DNA of 64,000 nucleotides from MED-G82 sp964342675 (GTDB lineage Bacteria; Pseudomonadota; Gammaproteobacteria; Magnimaribacterales; D2472). Location: positions 1 to 64,000 of the forward strand of contig CAYFFR010000001.1 in assembly GCA_964342675.1 (NCBI GenBank). The letters are read 5' to 3'. The position numbers and the translations under genes were made by a program. Shown here in pieces: positions 17,196-25,157 of this stretch (within the stretch, counting starts at the first letter, position 1; each line of letters starts with the position of its first letter). The notes beneath the pieces are model-generated. The model saw only the letters and a program-made list of their open reading frames with translations, searched no databases and had not been told where the DNA came from.

Positions 17196-17546
17196 TTATT
17201 TAAAAATCCAATACGCAGCTATAGTTGAAAATATACATAAAACCATTGTAAGGCATATATATATTGAAGCTAGTAAATATTTATTAGCCATAATTAAATT
17301 AAAAGTTTGAGATGTAAAAGCTGACATAGTTGTAAATGAACCAAGTATTCCAACTGAAAAGAATAAATATTCCTGAGTTTTATTCGGTATTAAGGCTATT
17401 ATCATTCCCATAATAAAGCACCCTAATACATTTATAGAGATAATATTGAGCGGGATTTCTTTTTCAAAATTATCCAATCTAACGTAGATAAAATATCTTA
17501 ATAATGCGCCAATAGCTCCACCAATCATGATTAGAAAATAGCTCAT
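17196..17546 (-). CDS. crcB: Fluoride ion channel CrcB/FluC
   Basis: 116 residues from ATG 17546, one base after the lolA stop (TGATATG); an upstream in-frame start would overlap lolA. Four membrane helices are predicted. Family residues are visible in GGAIGALLRYF, ISINVLGCFIMGM with the conserved Asn, and GILGSFTTMSAFTSQT, where the family's central TTFST is TTMSA. It forms dual-topology dimers exporting fluoride. No fluoride riboswitch is needed or seen, as the gene is inside an operon. Confidence 0.93.
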   Translation of the reverse strand: MSYFLIMIGGAIGALLRYFIYVRLDNFEKEIPLNIISINVLGCFIMGMIIALIPNKTQEYLFFSVGILGSFTTMSAFTSQTFNLIMANKYLLASIYICLTMVLCIFSTIAAYWIFK

Positions 17547-17547
17547 A

Positions 17548-18042
17548 TCAACCCAACACAACCTTTAATTTAATAACATGTTTATAATTAAAGTCATCAA
17601 CATATGTAATCTTGGTTAGATAATCATTATCAAATTTTAATTCTGCTTTATATCTATCATTTGTAATGATTAAGAAATTATCTATAAGCTCATAACCATA
17701 CTGATCACTTTGACTTTTAATTCCATTAACTAATATTTCAATTACAGGATTATGTATCTGATCTAGAGTAATTTCCTGTGTTTGATTGAGGTCTTTATCA
17801 GTAATTAATATGCTTGTGCTGTTAATAATATATTCCTCACTAAAGTCTGAATAAATATTTATCACTATTGAAGAATCTAGTCTACGGATAGTACCTTGAG
17901 ATATTTGTATAGGAATTTCATCATCATAAATAATTTCTTCAAAAGAATAATCCATATTCATAGCATTATTTGCTTGAAGTAAATCAAGACCGTATGAAGG
18001 TATTGAAAACAATATTAAAACAATAAATAAGTTTTTTATCAT
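17548..18042 (-). CDS. lolA: Outer-membrane lipoprotein carrier LolA
   Basis: A 164-residue periplasmic protein with an N-terminal signal (KNLFIVLILFSIPSYGL). Its half-barrel strands match LolA: IPIQISQGTIRRLDSSIVINI, YIINSTSILITD, NPVIEIL, and a closing LKFDNDYLTKITYVDDFNYKHVIKL. It ferries lipoproteins from LolCDE to LolB. It is shorter than E. coli LolA (about 200 residues) and divergent, so the assignment leans on position: it overlaps ftsK by four bases and precedes crcB-serS, as in many gammaproteobacteria. Confidence 0.85.
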   Translation of the reverse strand: MIKNLFIVLILFSIPSYGLDLLQANNAMNMDYSFEEIIYDDEIPIQISQGTIRRLDSSIVINIYSDFSEEYIINSTSILITDKDLNQTQEITLDQIHNPVIEILVNGIKSQSDQYGYELIDNFLIITNDRYKAELKFDNDYLTKITYVDDFNYKHVIKLKVVLG

Positions 18043-20354
18043 TGATTTTTTGGAACTAGAACTTCTCTAGATCCATTTGAGCTCATTTCGGAAACTAGGC
18101 CCGCATTTTCCATAGCCTCTATCAGTCTAGCAGCTCGGTTATAACCTATTCTTAATTTACGTTGAACTGCTGAAATTGATGCTCTGCGTGATTCAATAAC
18201 AAAATTTACAGCCTCATCATAAAGCTCATCATCTTCATCGCTTCCTGAAAGTTCACTGCTAGACCAACCCGGTATTGGTCCAGTTTCTTGTAAATCAGAA
18301 GTAATTTCTTCTAAATAATCTGGTTCAGCTCTTGATTTCCAATCATGTACTACTCTGTGGACTTCGTCATCACCCACAAATGCTCCATGGACTCTAATAG
18401 GAACGCCTTGACCTGCTGGCAAGTACAACATATCTCCATAACCCAAAAGTTGTTCTGCACCCCCTTGGTCTAAAATAGTTCTTGAATCAATTTTAGAAGA
18501 TACTTGAAAGCCAATTCTGGTTGGAATATTTGCTTTAATTAAACCAGTAATTACATCTACTGAAGGTCTTTGAGTGGCCATTATTAAATGTATTCCTGCA
18601 GCTCTAGCCTTTTGAGCAATCCTTGCTATTAAGTGCTCAACCTTTTTCCCTACCAACATCATCATGTCAGCAAACTCATCTACAACCACAACTATTGATG
18701 GAAGTTCTTCAAGATATACCTCCTCTTCTTCACTTAGAGGATCTAAAAGAGGTTTACCAGATTTTATAGCTTCCAAGACTTTTTTATTAAACCCTAATAG
18801 GTTTCTTACGCCCATATCTGACATCAGCTTATAACGTCTGTCCATTTCAGCTACACACCATCTTAATCCATTTGATGCATCAGTCATATCAGTTATCACT
18901 GGCGTCAAAAGATGAGGAATGCCATCGTAAACAGATAATTCAAGCATTTTTGGGTCTATAAGAATTAACCTCACATCTTTTGGGTTAGATTTAAATAATA
19001 AACTTAAAAGCATTGCATTAATTCCTACTGACTTACCTGATCCTGTTGTTCCTGCAACTAGTAGGTGAGGCATCCTAGATAAATCTACAACAACAGGCTT
19101 ACCAGATATATCATGACCTAAAGCTAACGATAATGGTGATGCAGACTTTTTAAATGTATCTGAAGATAAAAGTTCGCTTAAACGAACCATTTTTCTATTT
19201 TCATTAGGTATTTCAATACCTACAACTGACTTGCCTTCAATAACTTCGACTACTCTGACGCTACTTACCGCCAATGATCTAGCAATATCTTGTGCAATAT
19301 TGGTAATTTTACTTGCCTTAGTCCCTGGTGAAGGTTCTATTTCAAATCTTGTAATCACAGGTCCAGGTAATACGGATACTACTTTTGCATCTACACTAAA
19401 TTCTTCTAATTTAGATTCTAATAAATCTGCCATTGCATTAAGCTCATCTTTAGATAATGAAGAACCATCGTCTAAAGCATTATCAAGTAATTCTGTATTT
19501 GGCATCAGGTCATTAGAAGTCGATGTCTTTTTATATACCGTAGAAGGTTTAGATGTTTTCCGGGGTGTATCGGGTTTTATTTCTTTTGCTAGCTCCTCTT
19601 GAATAATTTCTTCATCTTTTTTAATCTCAGAAATATTTCTTGCAGAGTTTGTTTTTATTGCTTTAGGTTTTTTTATAGTTTTTTTACGCGGTTGATTAAT
19701 TTGAAATTTAATAGATTGTTTAAATTTTCTTAAAAAACTGATGCTTTGAGTAAGAAAGTTACTGATTATTTTTATAGAGTAATTAAATATCGTTGTGAGG
19801 GTTTTACCTATAAAACTTAAAATATTTAACCAAGAAAAAATAAAAGTTAAAGAGAGAGAACCTAGACCAAATAATATAATAAAAATTAAGGACCCTACTT
19901 CACCAAAATATTTTATTAAAAAATCATATCCTAAGATTCCAATCGATCCTCCAGAGGGATGATCTGGATAAATAAAGCCTTTGAAATATGCATCAAATAA
20001 CATACAAACACAAAATACAAGCACAATAGATGATGCATAACGAAGGTATTTTCTGGTATTAAATCTTTCTCTAAAAAACAAAACATTGATAACCTCATGT
20101 ATCTTTATAAAGATAATTAGGTAAGCTGGAACACCAAAAATCGCTATCAAGTAATATGCGATATAAGCACCAAATACCCCACCAAAATTATTAATAATTT
20201 CTTGATCAGAATTTGTAGATATCGTAAGTGGAGGATCTGATGGATTATAAGTAACAAGGGAGATAAAGAAATATAAACTAAAAGCTAAAACTATAAACGA
20301 AACAATTGCTGTCGTTGGTGAATTAGATTCTATTGGTTTTTTATTAGTACCCAT
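18039..20354 (-). CDS. ftsK: DNA translocase FtsK
   Basis: 771 residues. The N-terminal region has four membrane helices (about 15-185), a basic linker, then the RecA-like motor with Walker A GTTGSGKSVGINAM near 435, Walker B IVVVVDEFADMMM, and MATQRPSVDVITGLIKANIPTRI. The C-terminal winged-helix gamma domain (ELYDEAVNFVIESRRASISAVQRKLRIGYNRAARLIE in two parts) reads KOPS sites. It pumps DNA at the septum and activates XerCD. The linker is short compared with E. coli (1329 residues), typical of streamlined genomes. It is divergent from trxB. Confidence 0.98.
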   Translation of the reverse strand: MGTNKKPIESNSPTTAIVSFIVLAFSLYFFISLVTYNPSDPPLTISTNSDQEIINNFGGVFGAYIAYYLIAIFGVPAYLIIFIKIHEVINVLFFRERFNTRKYLRYASSIVLVFCVCMLFDAYFKGFIYPDHPSGGSIGILGYDFLIKYFGEVGSLIFIILFGLGSLSLTFIFSWLNILSFIGKTLTTIFNYSIKIISNFLTQSISFLRKFKQSIKFQINQPRKKTIKKPKAIKTNSARNISEIKKDEEIIQEELAKEIKPDTPRKTSKPSTVYKKTSTSNDLMPNTELLDNALDDGSSLSKDELNAMADLLESKLEEFSVDAKVVSVLPGPVITRFEIEPSPGTKASKITNIAQDIARSLAVSSVRVVEVIEGKSVVGIEIPNENRKMVRLSELLSSDTFKKSASPLSLALGHDISGKPVVVDLSRMPHLLVAGTTGSGKSVGINAMLLSLLFKSNPKDVRLILIDPKMLELSVYDGIPHLLTPVITDMTDASNGLRWCVAEMDRRYKLMSDMGVRNLLGFNKKVLEAIKSGKPLLDPLSEEEEVYLEELPSIVVVVDEFADMMMLVGKKVEHLIARIAQKARAAGIHLIMATQRPSVDVITGLIKANIPTRIGFQVSSKIDSRTILDQGGAEQLLGYGDMLYLPAGQGVPIRVHGAFVGDDEVHRVVHDWKSRAEPDYLEEITSDLQETGPIPGWSSSELSGSDEDDELYDEAVNFVIESRRASISAVQRKLRIGYNRAARLIEAMENAGLVSEMSSNGSREVLVPKNQ

Positions 20355-20412
20355 TTCAAAAAGAAAGATTAATTATATTACGGAATAGTGATATTTTTTT
20401 AATAGCCTAATC

Positions 20413-20418
20413 TATAAT
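20413..20418 (+). promoter_or_regulatory. -10 element placing trxB transcription at its start codon
   Basis: A perfect TATAAT ends seven bases before the trxB ATG, and no ribosome-binding site lies between. Initiation there would give a leaderless or nearly leaderless mRNA. No good -35 is seen 16-18 bases upstream. Confidence 0.45.
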
Positions 20419-20425
20419 TCACATA

Positions 20426-21361
20426 ATGGGAAACAATCATCGATCATTAATTATTCTTGGATCAGGGCCAGCTGGGTATGCAGCATCAATATATGCAGCA
20501 AGAGCTGGTTTAAAACCATTACTAATTACAGGCTCTGAAGAAGGTGGCCAACTTACAACAACAACAGAGGTAGAAAATTGGCCTGGAGATTATCAAGATC
20601 TTCAAGGGCCTGATTTAATGCAAAGAATGAAAGACCATGCTCTTAAGTTTGATGTAGAAATAGTAAATGACCATATAGATAAAGCTGATTTATCTAAAAA
20701 TAGAAAACTACTATATGGATCTAATGAATGGTCATGTGATGCATTAATAATAGCAACTGGTGCTAGTGCTAAATATCTAGGCTTAGAATCTGAACAAACA
20801 TTCCTTGGCAAAGGTGTTTCTGCCTGTGCAACTTGTGATGGCTTTTTTTATAAAGATCAAGAAGTTATGGTTGTAGGCGGAGGTAATACTGCTGCTGAAG
20901 AGGCATTGTATTTATCAAGAATTTGTTCAAAGGTTCATCTAATACATCGACGTGATAAATTAAGAGCAGAAAAGATTCTACAAGATAGAATCTTTGCGGC
21001 TGAAAATGAAGGTAAGATTCAAATTCACTGGAACTCAAATTTAAAAGAAGTCATTGGGGACGATTCAGGAGTGACTAGTGCCAAAATCTCAATAAATGAT
21101 AAGGAAGATGATTTAAATGTAAATGGTATATTTATAGCTATAGGTCATGAGCCAAATACTAATATTTTTAAAAATCAACTAAAAATGGAAGATGGCTATA
21201 TTCTAATAAAATCAGGCCTAGATGGATCAGTTACATCTACTAGTATGCCTGGGGTGTTTGCTGCAGGTGACGTCTCAGATCAAGTTTATCGACAAGCAGT
21301 TACATCTGCTGGCTTTGGATGTATGGCAGCTTTAGATGCTGAAAAATATCTTGCTGAATAA
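20426..21361 (+). CDS. trxB: Thioredoxin reductase
   Basis: 311 residues. An FAD-binding GSGPAGYAASIYAARAG motif at the N-terminus, the redox-active CATC at Cys134/Cys137, the NADPH motif GGGNTAAEEALYLS and the closing GVFAAGDVSD are all present. The enzyme reduces thioredoxin with NADPH in the cytoplasm. It sits divergent from ftsK, the usual gammaproteobacterial position. Its 3' end is convergent with an SDR gene seven bases away. Confidence 0.98.
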   Translation: MGNNHRSLIILGSGPAGYAASIYAARAGLKPLLITGSEEGGQLTTTTEVENWPGDYQDLQGPDLMQRMKDHALKFDVEIVNDHIDKADLSKNRKLLYGSNEWSCDALIIATGASAKYLGLESEQTFLGKGVSACATCDGFFYKDQEVMVVGGGNTAAEEALYLSRICSKVHLIHRRDKLRAEKILQDRIFAAENEGKIQIHWNSNLKEVIGDDSGVTSAKISINDKEDDLNVNGIFIAIGHEPNTNIFKNQLKMEDGYILIKSGLDGSVTSTSMPGVFAAGDVSDQVYRQAVTSAGFGCMAALDAEKYLAE

Positions 21362-21368
21362 ATTCTAT

Positions 21369-22154
21369 CTAATCCTGTTCTAGCATTATGTTGCTATTCC
21401 ACCATGCAGCATCTGAAAATGCCCTCATATCAAGCTCATGTGTCCACGAAGATCTATGTTGTTGAGCTAAATGATAATAAGTATCGGCGATCTTTTCTGG
21501 AAGTAACAAACCATCATGCTCCATTCCTTTTGACTCTCTAAACTTTTGATACATTTCAGGTCCCATCATCTTACCTAGAGTATCAGGGGCATCAACAGCA
21601 CCATCAATAACGATATGAGTAACGTGAATACCTTGAGAGGAAAACTCGGCATTAAGTGACTGACAAAGCATTCTTCTTGCTCCCATAGCTGCAGCATGAG
21701 AATGTTGGTTCATATTTCCTCTCATTGCTGCTGTAGCAGAGGTTACTAATAAAGTTCCTTTACCTCGTTCCACCATCAAGGGACAAAGAACCTTTGCTGC
21801 TCTAAACAAACCAAAACTTGCCATTCTCCATCCCCACTCAAATTCTTTATGGCTAGTTTGATCAAGCAACTTCATCCCTGTTTGTGCACCCAGGTTGTAT
21901 ACAAGGACTTCAATAGGACCAAAATCAGATTCTACAGAATGAATCGTTTCTTCTATGGCGTTATCTTCTATGGCATTCATGATGTAACCATTGGCTGAGC
22001 CGCCTTGGTCTGTAATATTGTTGACTAATCGATCCAATCCTTCCTTATCAGATCTCCTGCATAGTGAAGAATGATATCCCTCTTGTGCAAATTTAGTAGC
22101 TACTGTTCCACCAATACCTGCCCCGGCTCCTAGAACTAAACAAACTGGTTTCAT
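21369..22154 (-). CDS. SDR-fold protein lacking the usual catalytic Tyr and Lys
   Basis: 261 residues. The Rossmann start is LVLGAGAGIGGTVATKF and the region VLVYNLGAQ replaces NNAG. The active-site stretch reads HAAAMGARRMLCQSLNAEF where ordinary SDRs have YxxxK, so Tyr is His and Lys is Met. The N-terminal part is well preserved and binding of NAD(P) is likely. It may be a pseudoenzyme, a regulator, or an SDR with altered chemistry. It lies 15 bases after the small membrane protein gene and may end the operon begun by the HSD10-like gene. Confidence 0.85.
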   Translation of the reverse strand: MKPVCLVLGAGAGIGGTVATKFAQEGYHSSLCRRSDKEGLDRLVNNITDQGGSANGYIMNAIEDNAIEETIHSVESDFGPIEVLVYNLGAQTGMKLLDQTSHKEFEWGWRMASFGLFRAAKVLCPLMVERGKGTLLVTSATAAMRGNMNQHSHAAAMGARRMLCQSLNAEFSSQGIHVTHIVIDGAVDAPDTLGKMMGPEMYQKFRESKGMEHDGLLLPEKIADTYYHLAQQHRSSWTHELDMRAFSDAAWWNSNIMLEQD

Positions 22155-22169
22155 AGTTTTAAATATTCA

Positions 22170-22301
22170 CTATTGGCCTGCTACCCAAAAGAGCGCTGCT
22201 ATTACAACGACAAAAATAATTATAGTAGCAATAACTGCATCTGATTTTGAATCATCATTAGCTTCAGGTGATTCATAATATTTTTCATATTCATCACTCA
22301 T
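22170..22301 (-). CDS. Small single-span membrane protein (43 aa)
   Basis: MSDEYEKYYESPEANDDSKSDAV begins an acidic, tyrosine-rich N-terminus of about 20 residues, followed by one hydrophobic helix (about 22-41) and a short end. The start overlaps the stop of the AcuI-like gene by four bases (ATGA), a strong sign of translational coupling and of a genuine gene. The family is unknown; the acidic tail is presumably cytoplasmic or interacts with a partner. Confidence 0.65.
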   Translation of the reverse strand: MSDEYEKYYESPEANDDSKSDAVIATIIIFVVVIAALFWVAGQ

Positions 22302-23287
22302 ACATTTTCTCCGTGTTTAATAATTATTCTACCCTGTTGTTGACCAGATAATATTTTTTGGATTTCATTATCAAGCTTATTTAATGATATTTCCTTAATA
22401 AAAGGATTCATATTAATTTTCCAGTCTGATGATAATTTCTTCCATAGATATTCTTTATATTCTATCTTTGCTTCAGCTGAATCAATGCCTTTGAGAATAA
22501 TACCCCTTAAAATAAATGGAAAGACTGTGGTATTTAATTTTATTGAATTTACATTTCCACAACAAGTAATAACAGCATGTCTATCTGTTTTAGAAATAAT
22601 TCTAGCAAGTATTTCACCACCGACAGTATCAATAGCATGAGAGAATTCAGATTTATCTAACGGTTTAATATCATTTTCAACAAAACTATCACGCATAATG
22701 ATCGATGAAGCACCTAAATCATTAAGAAAATCTGTAGCTAAAGGTTTACCAGTAATGGCAGCCACTGATACACCAAGTTTCGATAAAATTCCAATAGATA
22801 TACAGCCCACTCCTCCGGTTGCACCAGTTACTACAACAGGTTTATCTAAAGAATTATCAAGCGGTAATGAATCAACGCTAGCAGCAGCAGTTAGGCCAGC
22901 TGTACCAAAGGAAATAGCTTCTTTTTTTGATAAATTAGAAGGTAATGCAATCACCCATGATGATGGAACTTGAATATATTCTCCAAAACCACCATGTGTA
23001 TTCATTCCCATATCATAACCAGTGACTATAACCTCATCACCTTCCTTAAAATTATCTGAAGAAGATTTATATATAGTTCCAACTGCATCAATGCCAGGTA
23101 CAAAAGGATATACTTTTGTGACACCTTTATTTCCTGATGCTGATAAAGCATCCTTATAATTCAAAGATGAATAATTAACTTGGATAATTACTTTATCAGA
23201 TTCTAAATCAGGTATAGGTAATTCTGTTATAGACGACTTAAAACCTTCATCATATTCTTCGACGTAATAAGCTTTATAGGTAGACAA
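22298..23287 (-). CDS. acuI: Acrylyl-CoA reductase/quinone oxidoreductase of the YhdH-AcuI family
   Basis: 329 residues, the family length. Typical motifs are SSLNYKDALSASG (44-56), FVPGIDAVGTI, GGFGEYIQVPSSWV, SFGTAGLTAA, and TGATGGVGCISIGIL for NADPH. AcuI reduces acryloyl-CoA to propionyl-CoA and so detoxifies the product of DMSP or 3-hydroxypropionate breakdown. The start is TTG, two bases after the stop of the HSD10-like gene; no other start fits. No DMSP lyase is visible in the window, so a general enoyl-CoA or quinone reductase role remains possible. Confidence 0.88.
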   Translation of the reverse strand: MSTYKAYYVEEYDEGFKSSITELPIPDLESDKVIIQVNYSSLNYKDALSASGNKGVTKVYPFVPGIDAVGTIYKSSSDNFKEGDEVIVTGYDMGMNTHGGFGEYIQVPSSWVIALPSNLSKKEAISFGTAGLTAAASVDSLPLDNSLDKPVVVTGATGGVGCISIGILSKLGVSVAAITGKPLATDFLNDLGASSIIMRDSFVENDIKPLDKSEFSHAIDTVGGEILARIISKTDRHAVITCCGNVNSIKLNTTVFPFILRGIILKGIDSAEAKIEYKEYLWKKLSSDWKINMNPFIKEISLNKLDNEIQKILSGQQQGRIIIKHGENV

Positions 23288-23289
23288 TC

Positions 23290-24060
23290 TTATCTCGGCT
23301 TCATTCTCATGGCAGAATCTAATCTTATTGTTTCACCGTTCAGATAAGTATTCTGAACTATGTGAGCAGCTAATTCTCCAAATTCAGATGGGTTACCGAA
23401 TCTATGAGGGAACTGGGTAGATTCTATAAGAGGGTCTCTAATTTTCTCGGGAGCTAGTTTCATTAAAGGAGTATCAAAAATTCCAGGAGCTATAGTATTA
23501 ACCCTTATAGCATGTCTAGCTAAATCTCTTGCTGCAGTTAATGTTAATCCAATCACTCCAGCTTTTGATGCACTATATGCTGATTGACCAATTTGTCCTT
23601 CATAACCAGCTATAGATGCTGTATTTATAATCACGCCTTTTTCACCCTTTACGTCAGGTTCATTCTTATCCATCAATGAAGCTGATAACCTCATCACATT
23701 GAAAGTACCCACTAAGTTCAAATCAATAATAAATTTAAAATGATCTAGTGGATGAGGTTCATCTTTACCAATGATTCTTCCTCCATAGCCAGTGCCCGCA
23801 CAATTTACAACAACATGTAATGAGCCAAAGTTCTTGTCAATTAAGTTCATTGCATCTTTAACAGGGTCTTCTTCAATAATATTGGTGTTTATAAATTGAA
23901 CATTTTCAGAACCAAGATCATCAATAATCTTATTTGCATTTTCTTCATTTAAATCCAAAATTACTGCTTTTGCTCCTGCATGTACAAAATTCCTAACAGT
24001 TGCTTCACCAAGACCAGAAGCTCCCCCAGTGATTGCTGCGACTTTTCCTGAAATATCCAT
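23290..24060 (-). CDS. 3-hydroxyacyl-CoA dehydrogenase type 2 (HSD10-like SDR)
   Basis: 256 residues. The pattern TGGASGLGEAT, FINTNIIEEDPVKDAM, VNCAGTGYGGRI, the long loop before DHFKFIIDLNLVGTFNVMRL and the catalytic YSASK match HSD17B10-type enzymes, which oxidise short or branched 3-hydroxyacyl-CoA and some steroids. The end DSAMRMKPR is also typical. It leads the operon HSD10-acuI-small protein-SDR, which would handle small branched acyl-CoAs. Confidence 0.9.
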   Translation of the reverse strand: MDISGKVAAITGGASGLGEATVRNFVHAGAKAVILDLNEENANKIIDDLGSENVQFINTNIIEEDPVKDAMNLIDKNFGSLHVVVNCAGTGYGGRIIGKDEPHPLDHFKFIIDLNLVGTFNVMRLSASLMDKNEPDVKGEKGVIINTASIAGYEGQIGQSAYSASKAGVIGLTLTAARDLARHAIRVNTIAPGIFDTPLMKLAPEKIRDPLIESTQFPHRFGNPSEFGELAAHIVQNTYLNGETIRLDSAMRMKPR

Positions 24061-24148
24061 ATATATATCCTTTTTAGATCAAATAAAACGACATAATTAT
24101 AAGCTTTTCGAGGACTTATTACAGGTTTATGCGTTATGAATAAGTAAA

Positions 24149-24166
24149 TTGGCACCAGAGTTGCAT
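24149..24166 (+). promoter_or_regulatory. Sigma-54 promoter of torF-glnK-amtB
   Basis: TTGGCACCAGAGTTGCAT matches the sigma-54 consensus TGGCAC-N5-TTGCW with the GG and GC elements correctly spaced. Transcription would begin near 24175, about 20 bases before the TorF start. No clear NtrC palindrome is visible in the short upstream gap. Confidence 0.85.
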
Positions 24167-24196
24167 TAATTATAATAAATAGTTATGGAGTTAATT

Positions 24197-24790
24197 ATGA
24201 AAAATTGTATTTTAACAATAGTTGGTTTGATCTCACTACCTATTTTGTCTGAAGTAAGTGCAAATATTTCATTTACCTCAGATTATATTTGGAGAGGAAT
24301 GACTCAAAGTGATGGTTCTGCTATACAAGGAGGCTTTGATTATAGTTCTGAATCAGGTTTTTATGCAGGTTTTTGGGGATCTAATGTAGATTTCAATAAT
24401 GGTAATGGTCAAGAACTTGATTATTACTTAGGTTATGGATTTGATGTAGAGAATATTGGTATTGATATGGGTTATATTACCTATGACTATCCTGATTCAA
24501 ATCCAGATTTAAAATTTGAAGAAATTTACCTTGGTTTCAATATTGGTAATTTAGGTTTAGCTTTTTCATCAGGACAAAATAAAGCTCCAGATTACACTGA
24601 AATTTCATATGTTGTAGGTGATGTATCTATTTCTTATGGTGAGTACGATGACTATGGAGACAACACTACTATAAGTTATGGATTTAGTTGTGGATCGTTT
24701 GATTGTTCTATTGCTGCATATGATTTTACTGATGGTGGGTATGGAGCAGATGAAGACGGTTTTTTATTTAGTGTTTCGGCAAGTCTATAG
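24197..24790 (+). CDS. TorF-family putative porin (Gcw_chp)
   Basis: 197 residues from ATG 24197, which has GGAG six bases upstream; the earlier ATG at 24185 lacks one. A signal peptide (NCILTIVGLISLPILSEVSA) precedes the family hallmark ISFTSDYIWRGMTQSDGSAIQGGFDY and a repetitive pattern of short amphipathic strands ending in FSVSASL, so an outer-membrane beta barrel is likely. It stands directly before glnK-amtB behind a sigma-54 promoter, suggesting a channel for ammonium or small nitrogen compounds. Family function is poorly known. Confidence 0.88.
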   Translation: MKNCILTIVGLISLPILSEVSANISFTSDYIWRGMTQSDGSAIQGGFDYSSESGFYAGFWGSNVDFNNGNGQELDYYLGYGFDVENIGIDMGYITYDYPDSNPDLKFEEIYLGFNIGNLGLAFSSGQNKAPDYTEISYVVGDVSISYGEYDDYGDNTTISYGFSCGSFDCSIAAYDFTDGGYGADEDGFLFSVSASL

Positions 24791-24799
24791 GAGGTAACA

Positions 24800-25138
24800 A
24801 TGAAATTAGTCACTGCAATTATAAAACCTTTTAAATTACAAGAGGTTAGAGAAGAGTTAGTTAAGGCTGGAGTTGAGGGTCTTACCATAACAGAGGTTAA
24901 AGGTTACGGAAGACAAAAAGGTCATACTGAACTCTATAGAGGAGCTGAATATACCGTTGATACATTACCAAAAATTAAATTAGAAATAATTGTTAGTGCT
25001 GATAAATCATCACAAGTCATTGATGTAATAACAAAAACAGCTGGTACAGGAAAAATTGGTGATGGAAAAATATTTGTAACAAATGTTGATGAAGTCATCA
25101 GAATAAGAACTGGCGAGACAGGCAATGATGCTATATAA
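24800..25138 (+). CDS. glnK: Nitrogen regulatory protein PII (GlnK/GlnB)
   Basis: 112 residues, the normal trimeric PII subunit. The T-loop holds Tyr51 in YRGAEYTVD, the site of uridylylation, and the ATP/2-oxoglutarate region ends in TGKIGDGKIFVTNVDEVIRIRTGE. A perfect AGGAGGT lies seven bases before the ATG. It signals carbon/nitrogen status and blocks AmtB when nitrogen is ample. The link to amtB, 19 bases downstream, favours GlnK over GlnB. Confidence 0.97.
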   Translation: MKLVTAIIKPFKLQEVREELVKAGVEGLTITEVKGYGRQKGHTELYRGAEYTVDTLPKIKLEIIVSADKSSQVIDVITKTAGTGKIGDGKIFVTNVDEVIRIRTGETGNDAI

Positions 25139-25157
25139 ATATTTAAGGAGAAATAAT

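Noticed and set aside
17196..17546. Fluoride riboswitch upstream of crcB
   Set aside because: The gene follows lolA by one base inside an operon, leaving no room for a riboswitch.
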